From Neurospora crassa OR74A (lineage: Eukaryota > Ascomycota > Sordariomycetes > Sordariales > Sordariaceae): a stretch of 64,000 nt of DNA. The notes under the pieces are model-generated. The model was not told where the DNA came from. It ran no database searches and was given only the letters and a program-made list of their open reading frames with translations. The stretch spans positions 4,195,917 to 4,259,916 of the forward strand of contig NC_026501.1 in assembly GCF_000182925.2 (NCBI RefSeq), in the 5' to 3' direction. A program made the position numbers and the translations under genes. Below, piece after piece: positions 33,454 through 45,199 of the stretch (within the stretch, counting starts at the first letter, position 1; every line of letters begins with the position of its first letter).

Positions 33454-35397
33454 TCATGTGTATCTTCTTCTTTCCCTTGTTGCTTTCCATGAAGCGAATG
33501 TTTCCTTGCTCTATTTTCATTACTAGACTAGCCAAGGGTCTGCTACTAGGAGGAAGGAAGGAAGGAAGCAAGAGGCAGGTGTACATACAAGTACATAGCT
33601 ACCTAGGTACCTATTTAATGATGGAGAGTGAGATGAGCTATGGAAAAGGGGGGAAAAAATCATAGAAAGACTGTTTGAGTCTGAGATGGAGAATAAAGAA
33701 CAACCAGAAGAACGAGAAAGTCTACAACTAAGCCACGGCTCAGACAACTTACTTGATCTTATTAAGAAGAAGATAAGAATAAAGAATTAAAAATTCCCCA
33801 GTAACTGGAAAGCACTAGAGTAGTACATCAGCAGTCTGAAACTACCGTCTTGCCTTTGGGTATATCCCGCCCCTATTGGGGAGGAAGGGTATTCTTGACT
33901 AGTGGTTATGATGTTATGCCTCTACTTCCAGCTCACAACACTCGTATGGCAAGGAGATGACAAGTCCAGCTCCTGAGACAGTGCACGGAACCAACCTGAA
34001 TAAACTTCATTCTTCAGCCACTGCAAATCTTATTGAGTTTGAGTGTCTTTTGTTTCTATCTCTTTGGGGATAATCTGGATTTTTAGCATGATTATTATTG
34101 TCCCAAAGTCTTTTTCATTGATTTTCTTTTCATTTTTTTTTCCTTCACATGTTTCTTTTCGTACTGAGGGTAGGTACAACGGAATCGCACCCGCAATCGC
34201 AGGAGTCAGAGGTACGCAGGCACGCAGGTGTGTTTCTGGTAGGTTCATCGTGGTTGATAAATCCTAAGCAACCGAACTAATTTCTCCACGGGGTAGGTGC
34301 AGGTTCCTTCCCGTTAGACATAATGGTATCTAAGGTAGGAACTACAGATATTGCGGCTCGATGATCATGATCAACTTGGGCGATAAGAATGATGATGATG
34401 TGAATAAGGACCTAGAGGAAGAATTCACCAAATGTACACCTGTTCCACCTAATTCACTTCACTTTACCACCCGCTGCCCGGTGAGATACGAATAAAAACC
34501 GTCAAGGACCAATAGAGAGAATGATACAAATGTTGTCCGCGAAACTCGAACCAACTGCAAAACAGCCCAGTGAAAAAGAGAAATAGAGGTATCGTTAACG
34601 CTAATAAAAATGTAATCGAACTGAACTGAATCCTTGACAAAGGACAACACATTGACAAGCTTCGCTTCTGTGGTAAGGATTCATATACGAGTCGAGTTCC
34701 TTCCCTTTCATGAAACACCTAGTAATCCTGTCCTTCTCCTCTTCCATTCCTTAGCAGGGAAAGAACGATTTAACGAAGATGACCCGTTGTGCTTGAATTT
34801 GGAAGCTTCCGGAATTTTTGATAACACCTTTGCGTATCCTTCGAAAGAATCCCAGATGCCGCAAACTCGATCCTCTTCGCCATTTGTTGGTCGCTTAATA
34901 AAGATAACGCCTCGTATTTGTGACAGCGGGGTGCGTCTGAGGGTAGATATATAGAACTGTTTACGCAGGTCGTCCATTTAAGACCTAGTAATGATCCTCA
35001 CTGCCAAAAATATGTACCGAGAGTTGCTGCTTTGAGAACATTCCGTTCCAGCTTGTGAAGACAGAGGCTTCGTGAGCCAGGCATCACCCTAGTGCTCCAC
35101 ACTAACTGATCTTCGACGTGAAGCTCGACCTCCTATAATGATGCGCTCCAGGCGGTGGCTTCCATATTGTTGGATGAACGTATTTTTACCGTTGGCGTGC
35201 GTGACGAGATTTGTTTTTGCTGGCGCGAAACGACCCTTCAGGCCCATTTCAAAGAGTACACACAGCCTAATGTTAGCCATGGTGTTGGTTTTGTTTCCTC
35301 GTCTCTCGTCAGGCCCTCCCAGAGATACAGTAGCACTCCACGAATTGCCCCAGGCATATCCTTTTGTCGCCCATTGCGGGAGGGGTTTCCATCAAGC

Positions 35398-37761
35398 TCA
35401 AAAAGGTCCCAGATCAGCTAACGCCGCGCGTCTTTGACTTCTCCAAACTACGCTATCCTTGATGCGCTTCTCCTCGGTGAAAGAAGATTGTAACCAGTCA
35501 GAGTCACCGCTTCCTCCCATGTGCCGCCTATAATATCGATCATCCAAGCCTCGCTCGTCGAAGTCCCCTGTCATCATCTGACTCATTCCGCACCGCTCCA
35601 ACTGTAGAAGGCCTCCTCGTGTGGGATCGTAGCACAGCACCGCGAGGTCCTGCCCGCTGTTTGTGAACGAGACACCGCCGATCTCGGCAAAGACGTCGAC
35701 TGTTTGCTTGGAACGGAAGGTCTGTGCATCGATGATGTTGATGTAGTCGGCTTCCTCGGCTGCGACGAGGACACGCTTGCCGCTGCCGATCGGCGAGAAT
35801 TGCAAGTTCCGGACCCCGGCCATCTCAGCACGTATGGTGCATAGTGGTGTCGAGGACCCGTTGCTGTCTGTCCAACGGCGGGCGTCCCATATCATGATTG
35901 CTTTGTCCTGAAAACCTGTGGCCACTGTCCATCCATCGTCTGCCCAGGCGCAGGAGAAGCCGTGGTCACGATGACCGGAGAGCTCTTGAAGGATTTGGGG
36001 TTTCCCACCTCCCAGCGTCGATTCGGTCGTGGTGATGAAGACGTTCTTGTGGTCTCCAACAGCGACACGCAAGCGACGGTCAGGAGAGACCGCGGTGCAA
36101 TTCAGCGGGAAGTTGTAAACTTCGTGAAAAAGCCATTTCTCGGTGGTGATATCCAAGACCCGGAAGACGGCGTCGTTCGATGCAAAGCCAGCCAGAGGTC
36201 TGTCGGAATTCCGGTCTTGATAGACTTGGGCATGATTTGTAATGCCACTTTGATTGCTGGTGATGATACCCTCGTGGCAGGCTGATGACTCTGGCTCGTC
36301 AGAGTCCATATGGCGAAGTGTGTACTCTCCATTGAAGCTACCCGCAATGAGGACGCCGTGACCGGCGGCCATAGTAGATACATGTGAGCCCTGGGCATCG
36401 CCGAGCTTCATAACTACTCGAGTCTTCCCCGAGACTGGGTTGAACTGGTGTATAGCGCCGCTGCCGGGATAAAAGATCTTAGTACGGGAGGTGGTGGCCA
36501 ATATGTTTCGTAGTTGAAAGTGCGACAAGTTGATGTTGGACTTGAAATCCATACGCCGGAACTTGAAGAAACTATCGGTGCAAGGTAAGCTAACATCGGG
36601 ACAATTTTCCTGTGACACTGGTAAATATACGTGTTTAAACAGGGGCAGATTGCGAAGGCTTGTTCGACTCACATCCCACCTGTCAGACCCCGACACGTTG
36701 ACGTAGTTCCTGTAGGTCAGGAGTCTATGTTGCCGTGCCTCCTGCCTAGTTACCCCTAGCTCTTCCCAGTTCACCCCTTGAAAATCACATTGATCCCCAG
36801 CAAGGTCTGTGTAGCGTATCCGTGAGAGCTTCTGGGCAGCGAGGTCCGCAATTCTGCTGGGCCATGGATAGGGGCCCCTAGGTAGATGTACTCCTTGTCC
36901 TCGATGATCTGAGCGAGCCCAGTCATACAACAGTTGGGTGAGGCAGTGGTTGCTTGGACCAAGACTAGTCATGCTATGAGGATTGGGACCGTGAGCTGGG
37001 TGATGAAAGGTATCAAGCAACGTTGTAGGCGGAACTTGGGGATGCACCGTGTTGATGATGCCCGATATCACCTGTGACGCGGTCGTCGTAGGCAGCCAAC
37101 CTTGCCCAGTTGTTGCCAACATCTGGTTGACCAAGTCCAGGGTGAAGGGCGTGAAAGGTGCTGGAGGAGCAGGAGGGTACTGTGAGAACTGCTCTTCGTC
37201 TGATAGGGAGGAGGTCATGCTAATGCTATCCTCATGGTCGGCATCGGTATCCATGTCGTTAGTGAGCAAGTTGGCCACTTGTAAGTAGTCTACCAAGGGA
37301 GCACCCGCATCGTCGGACATGTCGACGTCGTCGGAGAGATAACCGTCCAGGCCAAGGTAGAAGGAGGGCTGCGGATGGTGGCTCAACATTTGATCAGTAT
37401 GCAGGTAGTGGTGACCATAGAATAAGCTTTCATGTCCGTCATTGTCGTCGTCGTGCTCTTCCACTTCTTGTTCGCCTTGTCCGTCTTCGTGTTGGTGCTC
37501 CTCGTCCTCGACGTCTTCGTACTCGCTACCGCTCTCAGAGAAGTGATTAAGTGGTTGGCCGATCACTACTTGATGGTTCTCCACCTGGTAGTTTATTACC
37601 CCATCCTCTTCGCCTGCTATGGTGGACATGGGGATGATGGTCGGCCAGCTGGACCCGGCGACGGCCGAGTTTCCGCTGGGCATGTCGGTAAGAGCGCCAG
37701 TACCGTGACTACCCTGGGATACTTGTGGTCGGTTACCGTTCCGCATATTTGTGTCGCGCAT
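35398..37761 (-). CDS. WD40-repeat protein with acidic N-terminal region
   Basis: The open frame gives 787 residues. The N-terminal ~180 residues are very acidic (EDVEDEEHQHEDGQ, EEHDDDNDGHE, DDVDMSDDAG) and likely disordered. A middle segment (CLTQLLYDWARSDHRGQG, NWEELGVTRQEARQHRLLTYRNYV) precedes FRRMDFKSNINLSHFQLRN. About five to six WD-like blades follow, the clearest being LSGHRDHGFSCAWADDGW followed by KAIMIWDARR. The end contains AEEADYINIIDAQTF and EIGGVSFTNSGQDL, which resembles the short conserved motif of fungal WD proteins of the S. pombe C2A9.03 type. The role is unknown; a scaffold role is the general inference. A hidden in-frame intron is likely: GTGGGA at 36679 to TAG at 36572 (108 nt, GCTTACC branch point), or GTGAGT at 36672 to CAG at 36610 (63 nt). 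The real protein may therefore be 21 or 36 residues shorter. Confidence 0.85.
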   Translation of the reverse strand: MRDTNMRNGNRPQVSQGSHGTGALTDMPSGNSAVAGSSWPTIIPMSTIAGEEDGVINYQVENHQVVIGQPLNHFSESGSEYEDVEDEEHQHEDGQGEQEVEEHDDDNDGHESLFYGHHYLHTDQMLSHHPQPSFYLGLDGYLSDDVDMSDDAGAPLVDYLQVANLLTNDMDTDADHEDSISMTSSLSDEEQFSQYPPAPPAPFTPFTLDLVNQMLATTGQGWLPTTTASQVISGIINTVHPQVPPTTLLDTFHHPAHGPNPHSMTSLGPSNHCLTQLLYDWARSDHRGQGVHLPRGPYPWPSRIADLAAQKLSRIRYTDLAGDQCDFQGVNWEELGVTRQEARQHRLLTYRNYVNVSGSDRWDVSRTSLRNLPLFKHVYLPVSQENCPDVSLPCTDSFFKFRRMDFKSNINLSHFQLRNILATTSRTKIFYPGSGAIHQFNPVSGKTRVVMKLGDAQGSHVSTMAAGHGVLIAGSFNGEYTLRHMDSDEPESSACHEGIITSNQSGITNHAQVYQDRNSDRPLAGFASNDAVFRVLDITTEKWLFHEVYNFPLNCTAVSPDRRLRVAVGDHKNVFITTTESTLGGGKPQILQELSGHRDHGFSCAWADDGWTVATGFQDKAIMIWDARRWTDSNGSSTPLCTIRAEMAGVRNLQFSPIGSGKRVLVAAEEADYINIIDAQTFRSKQTVDVFAEIGGVSFTNSGQDLAVLCYDPTRGGLLQLERCGMSQMMTGDFDERGLDDRYYRRHMGGSGDSDWLQSSFTEEKRIKDSVVWRSQRRAALADLGPF

Positions 37762-40700
37762 AGCGACAGCTGGTGGGTAAGGGCGGGAGTCCTTCAGAGT
37801 AAGGTATTTATTATGAACGGGTCGTCAATACATGGGACGCATCGGGCGTGGTCGCGACTGAGGGGCAGACGCACGGGAACAGTGGATTGGCCTGATGTGT
37901 CGAACTCATGGAAGTTGCGCACTTTTACTCTTCACTTTGCAGTGCCAGTTCAGCTTCAGCTGCTGTTTGGCTGGGCTGGCTCGGCTGGTTGGGCCCGGAT
38001 CGGGGGCAGAAGGGCAACGGCGGCTGAAACGGGGTTCGAAAATGGGATGGAACTCGGAGAAGGTGGGTTTGTTGACTATCGCTTCTGTAATCCGACTGAA
38101 GCTTGCTACTGAGCTAGGTGGATTTCCCAGAAAGACCAAAAAAACAAGATCGTTTGAATCGATTTCAACGCCTCTTGCTTGTTCGGTTGATGGAAGAGGC
38201 GTGCCCATCTTGCGTACCCGACTTGCCGGACTCGTTTCTTTGTCGGGCAAGCGGCCAGTGCGGGCGGTTCAGAAAGGAAGGTGGTGGTGTACAGGTGGTC
38301 ACTAGGTACACAAAGAGCAGCCAGAGTGGAAGTGGTGCAGTGCTTAGGTAGTGCTCATGGTGCAGTGGTGTGGTGCAGGCTTGCAGTGCCCCGCCCTCTC
38401 ACCTTAGTGGCCGACCGAAGAACGGGCGGCCCAAGCCGACGGGCATTCTGGGAAGCCGGGCTGTGTGGCCTTGCTTGTCCCTTCGCTGAGCGAAAGCCAC
38501 TGCACGAATGCGCAATGGGCGCCGTGAAGCTTTGGGACTGGACGGGACGTCTCGAACCATGGTTGCCCTGCTTTGGATGCTGATGAGCGGGCGCCGGCTC
38601 ACTGGTAAGCTCGAGAACCCCAAGTCTGGGAAGACACGGGCACCTAAATGGCAGGGTAGGTCTGATGTTTGATTGGACTCGGATAACCAAGATAGACCTG
38701 ACCTGGGACGGGACCCACCGTTCATAGGCCTTCTTCTGTTCCCGAATCGAGTTGTGCCCACGCCGTTCTCGATGGCGAGCGGATAGGGCGCTTGTGGGCA
38801 GGAGTATTTGGGTCTTCATGAAACCGCTTGGTAGATCAAAGAAAGATGTCTTGAGGATCCGATGCTTTAGAAATTCTAACCTGACCGCCAACCAAGTGGT
38901 AGCCTGAAGAGAAACTGAAGAGAGAGACGAGCAGCCAACCTCACCAGACATAGCAACCGCAGCTTCCCCAGCCAGTGAGGTGTGTCATGAAAACTTTACA
39001 GTATGAAACAAACATGTCTCTCACTCCCACTTGACAAATAAACCGAGTGGGATTTGGCATTCTTCCCGTCCTGAACTGTCCAGTGACACCACGAACATGA
39101 ATCCGAGATAGATGCAGCTGGTTTCCGGCCTGAGAGAAGGCCAAGAAACTCCTTGTGAGCTTTGAATCCAGAGGGTCGGGTACACATGGATCTTGGAGTC
39201 ATGTCGTCGTGGCTGAACCAAGTGAGAAGAGGAAAGAGGTAGCGTAGCGGCAAGCGGGAGGTCGAAATCAGATTCGGCTCTCCATCTCGTTTCTTCATCA
39301 AATGGGGAAAGCCGCTGGGGTTTGGGTTGCAGTTGGATCATCCAATGTGAACATGCGATGCGAAGTATACATCGATGGCAAGCAGTGCGTGAGAATGCGG
39401 GCTCGCGAGGTGGGATAACGGACCCATTTCAGGATGATGTCAGTTGACCCAGGTCATCCTGGTACCCAGAGCTTGGAGGTCTTCTTGCCAGTGAACTGTT
39501 AAAAAATTAATCCCCAGATATATAGACTTCCTTATGGAACAGAAGCAACTACTGCGTACCGTACTATAACAGGAAATCACCTGCGGCATCCCGACGGCTT
39601 AACATGTGCACCGCCCGTTCTCTCGATACGACACCACTGTAGTACCTAGGTAAGTACCTCTACGTACTATACGTATCTACTGAATAAGTTCCGAATCATC
39701 GGAAAATGGAAGGAAGGATGGGGACTCCGTTAGTGTGGGGAACGGGGCAGAGGCTACACAAGCAAAGCAGCCCGATTACATAGATGAATGGTTGCTTTCA
39801 CTGGCCAAACTCGGTCACCATATCGTCGTCGGCCGTCGTCCCCTCTCCCGGCTTTTTACTTTCAATTTTCGACCTGCTCTCCCGGGCTGCGGTGACCGTG
39901 CGTGACACCTTGTGATTACTTCAACACTTAACAACCCGCACCTAGCGACGAGCCGTCCGTTTGCTACGCCATCAGGCTGCCCATGCCGCTTGATGCATAC
40001 AATAGCACAGAGCTATATCTTAGTGTATTGGCGTCAAATCAGATCAGATCATATAGGCGAGGGCAAGCAAAGTGTCACCAGGCGCGGGGGTCCGCCTGCT
40101 CCTACACACGACACCAAAAAAAAGCCGGGGAATACGAATTTCTGGAATTATACAGCAACTGAAGGCCTCGGCGCATGAAAGAGATCATGTTTCCCAAGTC
40201 GCCGATCTCGATGGAAAGTAACTATAACCTGCCAAAAATTGGCTTTTCGGGTTTGCCAAAACGTCCCAACTTCTGGTTTCATACTCGCCTGGGATGAAAT
40301 ATTAGAGCACTGAACTTTGTACGCTGTCTTTGCTTCCTTTCGCCGGTCAGCTCCATCCCCCTACGGATTATCCCTGCCACTTCAACAACATCAGGTTCTG
40401 CAACTAATGGAGGTTACTTTGCCAGAACCCTCTTGAACTTACTAGTAGAGAGTTCGGACTAAAGATACGGAGATAAAGACGCGTTCTCATGGCTGAAGTC
40501 CTACAAAAACCTTGCGTATCCTATACCCTATACCTGCCGTTATACAGACCGTCGCCGCTTACCACGCCATTCGATATTCGCACACCCTTCCCTCCATCTC
40601 CGTTCTCCTTGCCTTTTGTACCATTGTCGCCTCCCCCCTCCCTCCGGCGCGCCAACATTATTACCTGGGTTTTCTCGCCGGAGGTTACGCAAGAAATGGC

Positions 40701-41418
40701 GTCGTCAGTCAGTCAGTCGGTCGATCAGGTCATTCCAATACTCTGTTCTAGATATCTGACAAAAACTGTCTACACTACACCCTCCCTCACTTCATGATGT
40801 GACCCCCTCTTTTACAAGCAACCACTTCTAAAGCGTTATTAAAAGGAGGGTCGGAGGGAAGATTAGCCCATTGTTCGCCTGGCCTAAACTGCTCTGTGCT
40901 CCCAAACATCGATTCAAATTTACCAGAACAGAGATACTGTCTAGATAGTAGACATAGCTGCCCCCTGTCTGCCTTCGGATAGCTACATTCAATATGGGAA
41001 AACATACATGGTAGTCAGCCTATTGTGGCGCTCTCATGTGCTCGTGCTTACTTCCTTACTGATGCAGTATGGCGAAGTTCATGAGCGGTTCTTGTGACTG
41101 GATAGATGAACGGAAGAAGTGGTATCCCATCACGAATGTATGCCAAGAAAAATAAATCTTTTCCACATAATAATGTCTAAGAGTTAATCCTATCGACAGA
41201 AAACCCACCCGCCAACCGATCAACCAAAACTTCCACATTAATATCGCCCTTGTCCATGATGAACGTGATGAAAAGAAACCGAGGCCGGCAGGTTCGATAA
41301 TCGGATCCCTTCTTTTCCAACAAACACCTGACCTCCGAACAAAGACCCTACCTACCCTACAACAGTAATACTTTAAAAAAAACAAAGGCATCCCTACACA
41401 GCAACACCATATCAAAAC
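37762..41418. other. Intergenic region, no gene recognised
   Basis: About 3.7 kb between the WD40 start and the chitin synthase 3' end. Frames such as 38355-38951 (minus, 198 codons) show no motif and no splice-supported structure. A TACCTAGGTAAGTACC cluster lies at about 39643-39658. The 200 nt next to 37762 are the likely WD40 promoter and leader. Confidence 0.4.
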
Positions 41419-44400
41419 CTAAGCGTCCGAAAAGTAGTCATCAAAGTGTCTCCCCTGCTCATGGCCTCTCGGCTGGCTGCTTCCCCACCCATTACTACCC
41501 CCTACCCCGGATATGACATTGTCCCTCGAGCCGGCCCAGTACGTGCTGCGGACGCGCCTGTCGCGCTCAAACTCGGCCCAGCGCTTCATGGTAATCATGC
41601 TGCTATCAAACTCTCCCTCGGCTTCTCCGTGGCCACCCTTGCTTGATTTCTCGCCGGCCGTCTTGCGCGTGTCGCCCCATGAGAAATCGTCAAACTTCCA
41701 GAAAGCGTAGGTAGGCAGAACAAAGTTCCACACGGGCAGGGAGAGCAAGTAGATAAACATCCAGATGATGTAGGACCAGCTGTGAGCTGTGACGACGACG
41801 AGGATGGCTGGGAGACCGAGGATGAGACCAAGGAGAACAAGAGGAATGATTTGTGGCGGGGAGTTGATGATTGAGATGATGACTAGGTATCGGACATTAG
41901 TTTTCAGTTGGTCAAACAAGAAAGGAAGAGAAAACTGGGGTTGGTGGCTACTCACCAACATAGAAAGTAAAGGCAATGGCGGCAGGCAACACAAGGGTAC
42001 CAATCAGCTCGATACCGACAATGAACTGCATACTGAAACAGAAGGTACCGCAAAGATCGCGCACAAGAACGAGCTCCATCAGATTGTGAATGGTCGAGTT
42101 GATCCATCTGCGGCGCTGCGAAAGCAACACCATGAATTCATCGGGGACAGTCGTCTTGCAAACGGCCTGAGGCACAAATACTTGTTTACGCTTGGGGAAC
42201 GTGCGCAACATGAGCGTACTGAGATAACGATCCTCACCAAGGAGCAAGAGGTTCTTCTTGTGCAGCGTATCGACAACGTTCTCGGAGTAGTGTTCGACAA
42301 CGTCCGGGTTGGCCAAGATAGGGACCCAGTAGTTCTGGGCACCCTTGGGTGCCTTGATGCGGTACATGCAGAAACATCCGGGAAGACAGGTGACACCGCC
42401 AAAGACGGACTCGAAAGCCTTGGCAAGATGATGAGAGACGAAATACTCGAATACCTGGATGGCGGAAACCCAGCTTGCTCGCTTGTTGGCGATCTTGGTC
42501 TCGCCACAAAGACCCATAATTTCAGGATCCTTGACCATGGCCGAGATCATATGCGTGAGACTGTCGGGGAAGACCTTGGTATCAGCGTCAACCATGAGCA
42601 CGATCTCATAGAAGTCAGGAGAAATGCCCGTGATCTTCCACAAGCCATTGAACATCTCGTATTCTAGCTCCGTCATACGCTCGTCGAACATAACCTTCTG
42701 GAGAAAAGACATAAGGATGATCTGACTGTCACGCTTGCCACGGTTTCCAGGCTTCGACTTGGAGGCTTCAGCAGGAGTGCCGCACTTCACAACCATCATC
42801 ATAGGAACACGCTGCTGCTTCTCCAGAGGAATGGCAGAGTTAGTGCCATAATCGTAGAAGCCGGTGTAGACCTTGGCCATGTTGTGGCGCTTAGAACCAG
42901 TTGCAACCGCAACATAAGAGAATGGCTCAACGTCATCGGGGTGAATCGTGTGGTCTTTCATCATGCCGAGAATGATATCGGGGGTTGAGTGTTCCTCTCC
43001 GTGGCCCTTGATAATACCATCGCAAATAACGAGGATAACCTTGTGGCTGTTGGGGTAGTCCGTCATTGCAATCGAGTCCAGAGTGGTACGAACGCCCATC
43101 TCACCCTCGGAGTAGGCTGTGACAAGGCAGATGGTGTGAGCGAGGGGGAAACCAAACGGCATCCAGTCGGAAGGCGGCTGAGGAACGACAGCTTCATGAA
43201 TAAATCCGGCAGGACCTGGGCCGTCTGCTGGACTGCTGCTTGATCCGTAAGCATCAGATTTGAGGAAGCTTGACCGACTCTCATTTCCTTGGCCGTATAT
43301 GGTTCCAGGATGGAGTAGTTGACCAGCGGCATTCTGGCTGGCCATGGTTGTAGGAAGTCCAGGCTTCCTATTGCCGCGCTCATTGCCGTAGACGGTGGAG
43401 AAACGAGAGTGTGTGGGCAAGAAAGCACTGCTGCGCTTGCTTTGACGATCGGAGCTTCCAGCGACACTGCTACCGACCTCCCCTGGTAGCCTTGGGGGAG
43501 CTCTGTAAATGTCTTCAGTCCAGTCTTCAATCTGACGGTTTCGCTTTCGCTGGTCAGACGTTTGGGAGGTCTTAGCAGCCGCATACGTCTTGCTGATGAA
43601 CCATTGGAAGATTAGAGCCAAGACGAATCTGGCGAGGACGACCGCGAGGATAAGGACGAGGGACACATAGAGAACGACCTTTGACGCAATGCAGCCAACT
43701 GTCTCGGTATCCACCGAACCGACCTTGATGATCTCCTCAAAGCATTCGGCAATCTGCTTGTCTTTGCTCGACTGGAAAGCATGGGTAATATCGCGTCCAC
43801 GAATAGCCTGGTTTCCAGCAGTATTCTTATCCCTCAGCTCCTTGAAGCGGGCGGGATACGTGACTTGAGTGTCGTTGAACCAGTGAAGCAGATCAAGGTC
43901 GAGAACATGGCCAGAGTACACAACAAGGTTTCGAGAGCTGTTCTTGATGTCATCCCACGTAAAGTAGACATCGGCGGAGCTCTTGAGGCCGAGATAGAAA
44001 GAGTCCCTGGCGTTAGCGGTCGTGTGACAGGCATAGCCCAGGTAATAAGGTATCGTGGTATTGGGCTTGGATGAACCATCTTGGTTGAACGTGTTACAAG
44101 GGAAGTACCACGCCAGATTGCCGCTCTTATCGCTTGGCACATCGGAGTTCTCTTGCTTGGTGATGAGACCCTTGCACTTGCCGTTGACGTTCTGGAACAA
44201 GAAACTGCCGTCCTGTCCACCGTAATGCTGAGGCAAGTCATAGATCACGTTTGCACCCAAACCGTCCGGACGGCGCGGGATACCCTCGGCCGGAGGATGG
44301 TGAGATTTGGTGAGGTCATATGCAGATCCGTGGAAGATCATGTATCCTGACCCGACCTCATTGATGCGCAAACGGAGCGGAGGTTTACCGCAGACCACCT

Positions 44401-45199
44401 GGGTGAAGCCGAAAGTGATGAAGCCAACAAAGCCCATGATGAGCAGAATAATGCTGATCAGACCCATCTTCTCTCTCCACGCCCTCTGTTGAGCCATCTC
44501 GGGCATGCCGAAGCACTTGAGGACAAAGCCAGGGCACCAGAAGGTGACGAATCCGCAGTAAATGTTCCAAAAGCTCGGGGTAGGGAGTCCTCCGGACTTT
44601 TCGCGCTTTCCCTTGGAGGCCTTGACAATTTTACCATGTTTTGTGGTATCCGATTTCCGCCGACGTCGTCTTTCATCACCGGACTTTTCAGTTTCGATGA
44701 CCTGCATTTTCGTCGAGTGCTTTCTTCTTGGGGGCGACTCCTCGGAAACATCGTCGTCGTTCCTCGAGCCAGTTCCCGATACATCGTCCGTTGCTCCCTC
44801 CAGATCCTCGTATATCGGGTCGTGTCCGGTTGAGGACGGTAGGGTGTTCATGTTGGCCGCATGTTTTCTGTAGTGATAGTTGGGGTGGTCTTTGCCAATC
44901 CTGTTGCGCTCCGGTCGAATCAAACTCCTCTTCCGCTGAGGTATGCCGGATGGATGTGCGGGCTCGGGGGTGGGCGCCAAAGGGTCTCGTTCGACATTGG
45001 GGTTGGGGGACGGGAGGGTTTCCGGAAATGAAGATATCGATGGTACGCGTTGCTGCTGGCTTGGTCTTTCTCCTGCCATGGGAGCATATCCGGTCTCAAC
45101 ATCGGCGGGTGGTGGTCGACTGCGGCGCGAACCGCTTTGCCGGTAGCGGCGTGGCTCCTCGTGCGGAGGCGACGGCCCCGGCCTCCGAGGAAGAGACAT
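41419..45199 (-). CDS. chs-4: Chitin synthase, class IV (Chs3-like)
   Basis: It polymerises GlcNAc from UDP-GlcNAc into chitin at the plasma membrane. Exons 45199-41956 and 41882-41419 (73-nt intron, GTGAGT...ACTAAT...TAG) give 1235 residues. The disordered basic N-terminus is followed by two membrane helices ([34 protein letters not shown]). A cytochrome-b5-like segment ([20 protein letters not shown]) and a third helix region near 590 come next. The family-2 glycosyltransferase core has [16 protein letters not shown] in [10 protein letters not shown] (about 870), GEDRYLS (about 988) and QRRRWINST (about 1026). The C-terminal helices end in [20 protein letters not shown] and the b5-like region place it in class IV, the yeast Chs3 type. 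Unspliced RNA would stop after FYVGE and lose the last membrane cluster. The frame is open above the start, but no ATG lies there. Confidence 0.96.

Larger units (their letters stand above)
31733..35397. other. Long convergent intergenic region, AT-richer, no gene recognised
   Basis: About 3.7 kb between the 3' ends of the GH17 gene and the WD40 gene. It contains a (TG)n tract near 32016-32048, a 23-nt poly(C) run and a GGAA-type run near 33551-33567. Frames are short on both strands. Nothing resembles a transposon. Confidence 0.45.

Noticed and set aside
37432-38112. 226-codon plus-strand frame beginning MSVIVVVVLFHFLF
   Set aside because: It is the reverse of the acidic Asp/Glu-rich stretch of the WD40 protein, which reads as hydrophobic Val/Leu/Phe on the other strand; not a real membrane protein.
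38355-38951. 198-codon minus-strand frame upstream of the WD40 gene
   Set aside because: Arg/Ser/Pro-rich random-looking translation in GC-rich non-coding DNA.
41280-41305. GGTTCGATAATC string like a tRNA B box
   Set aside because: Lacks the conserved CC and the surrounding cloverleaf.
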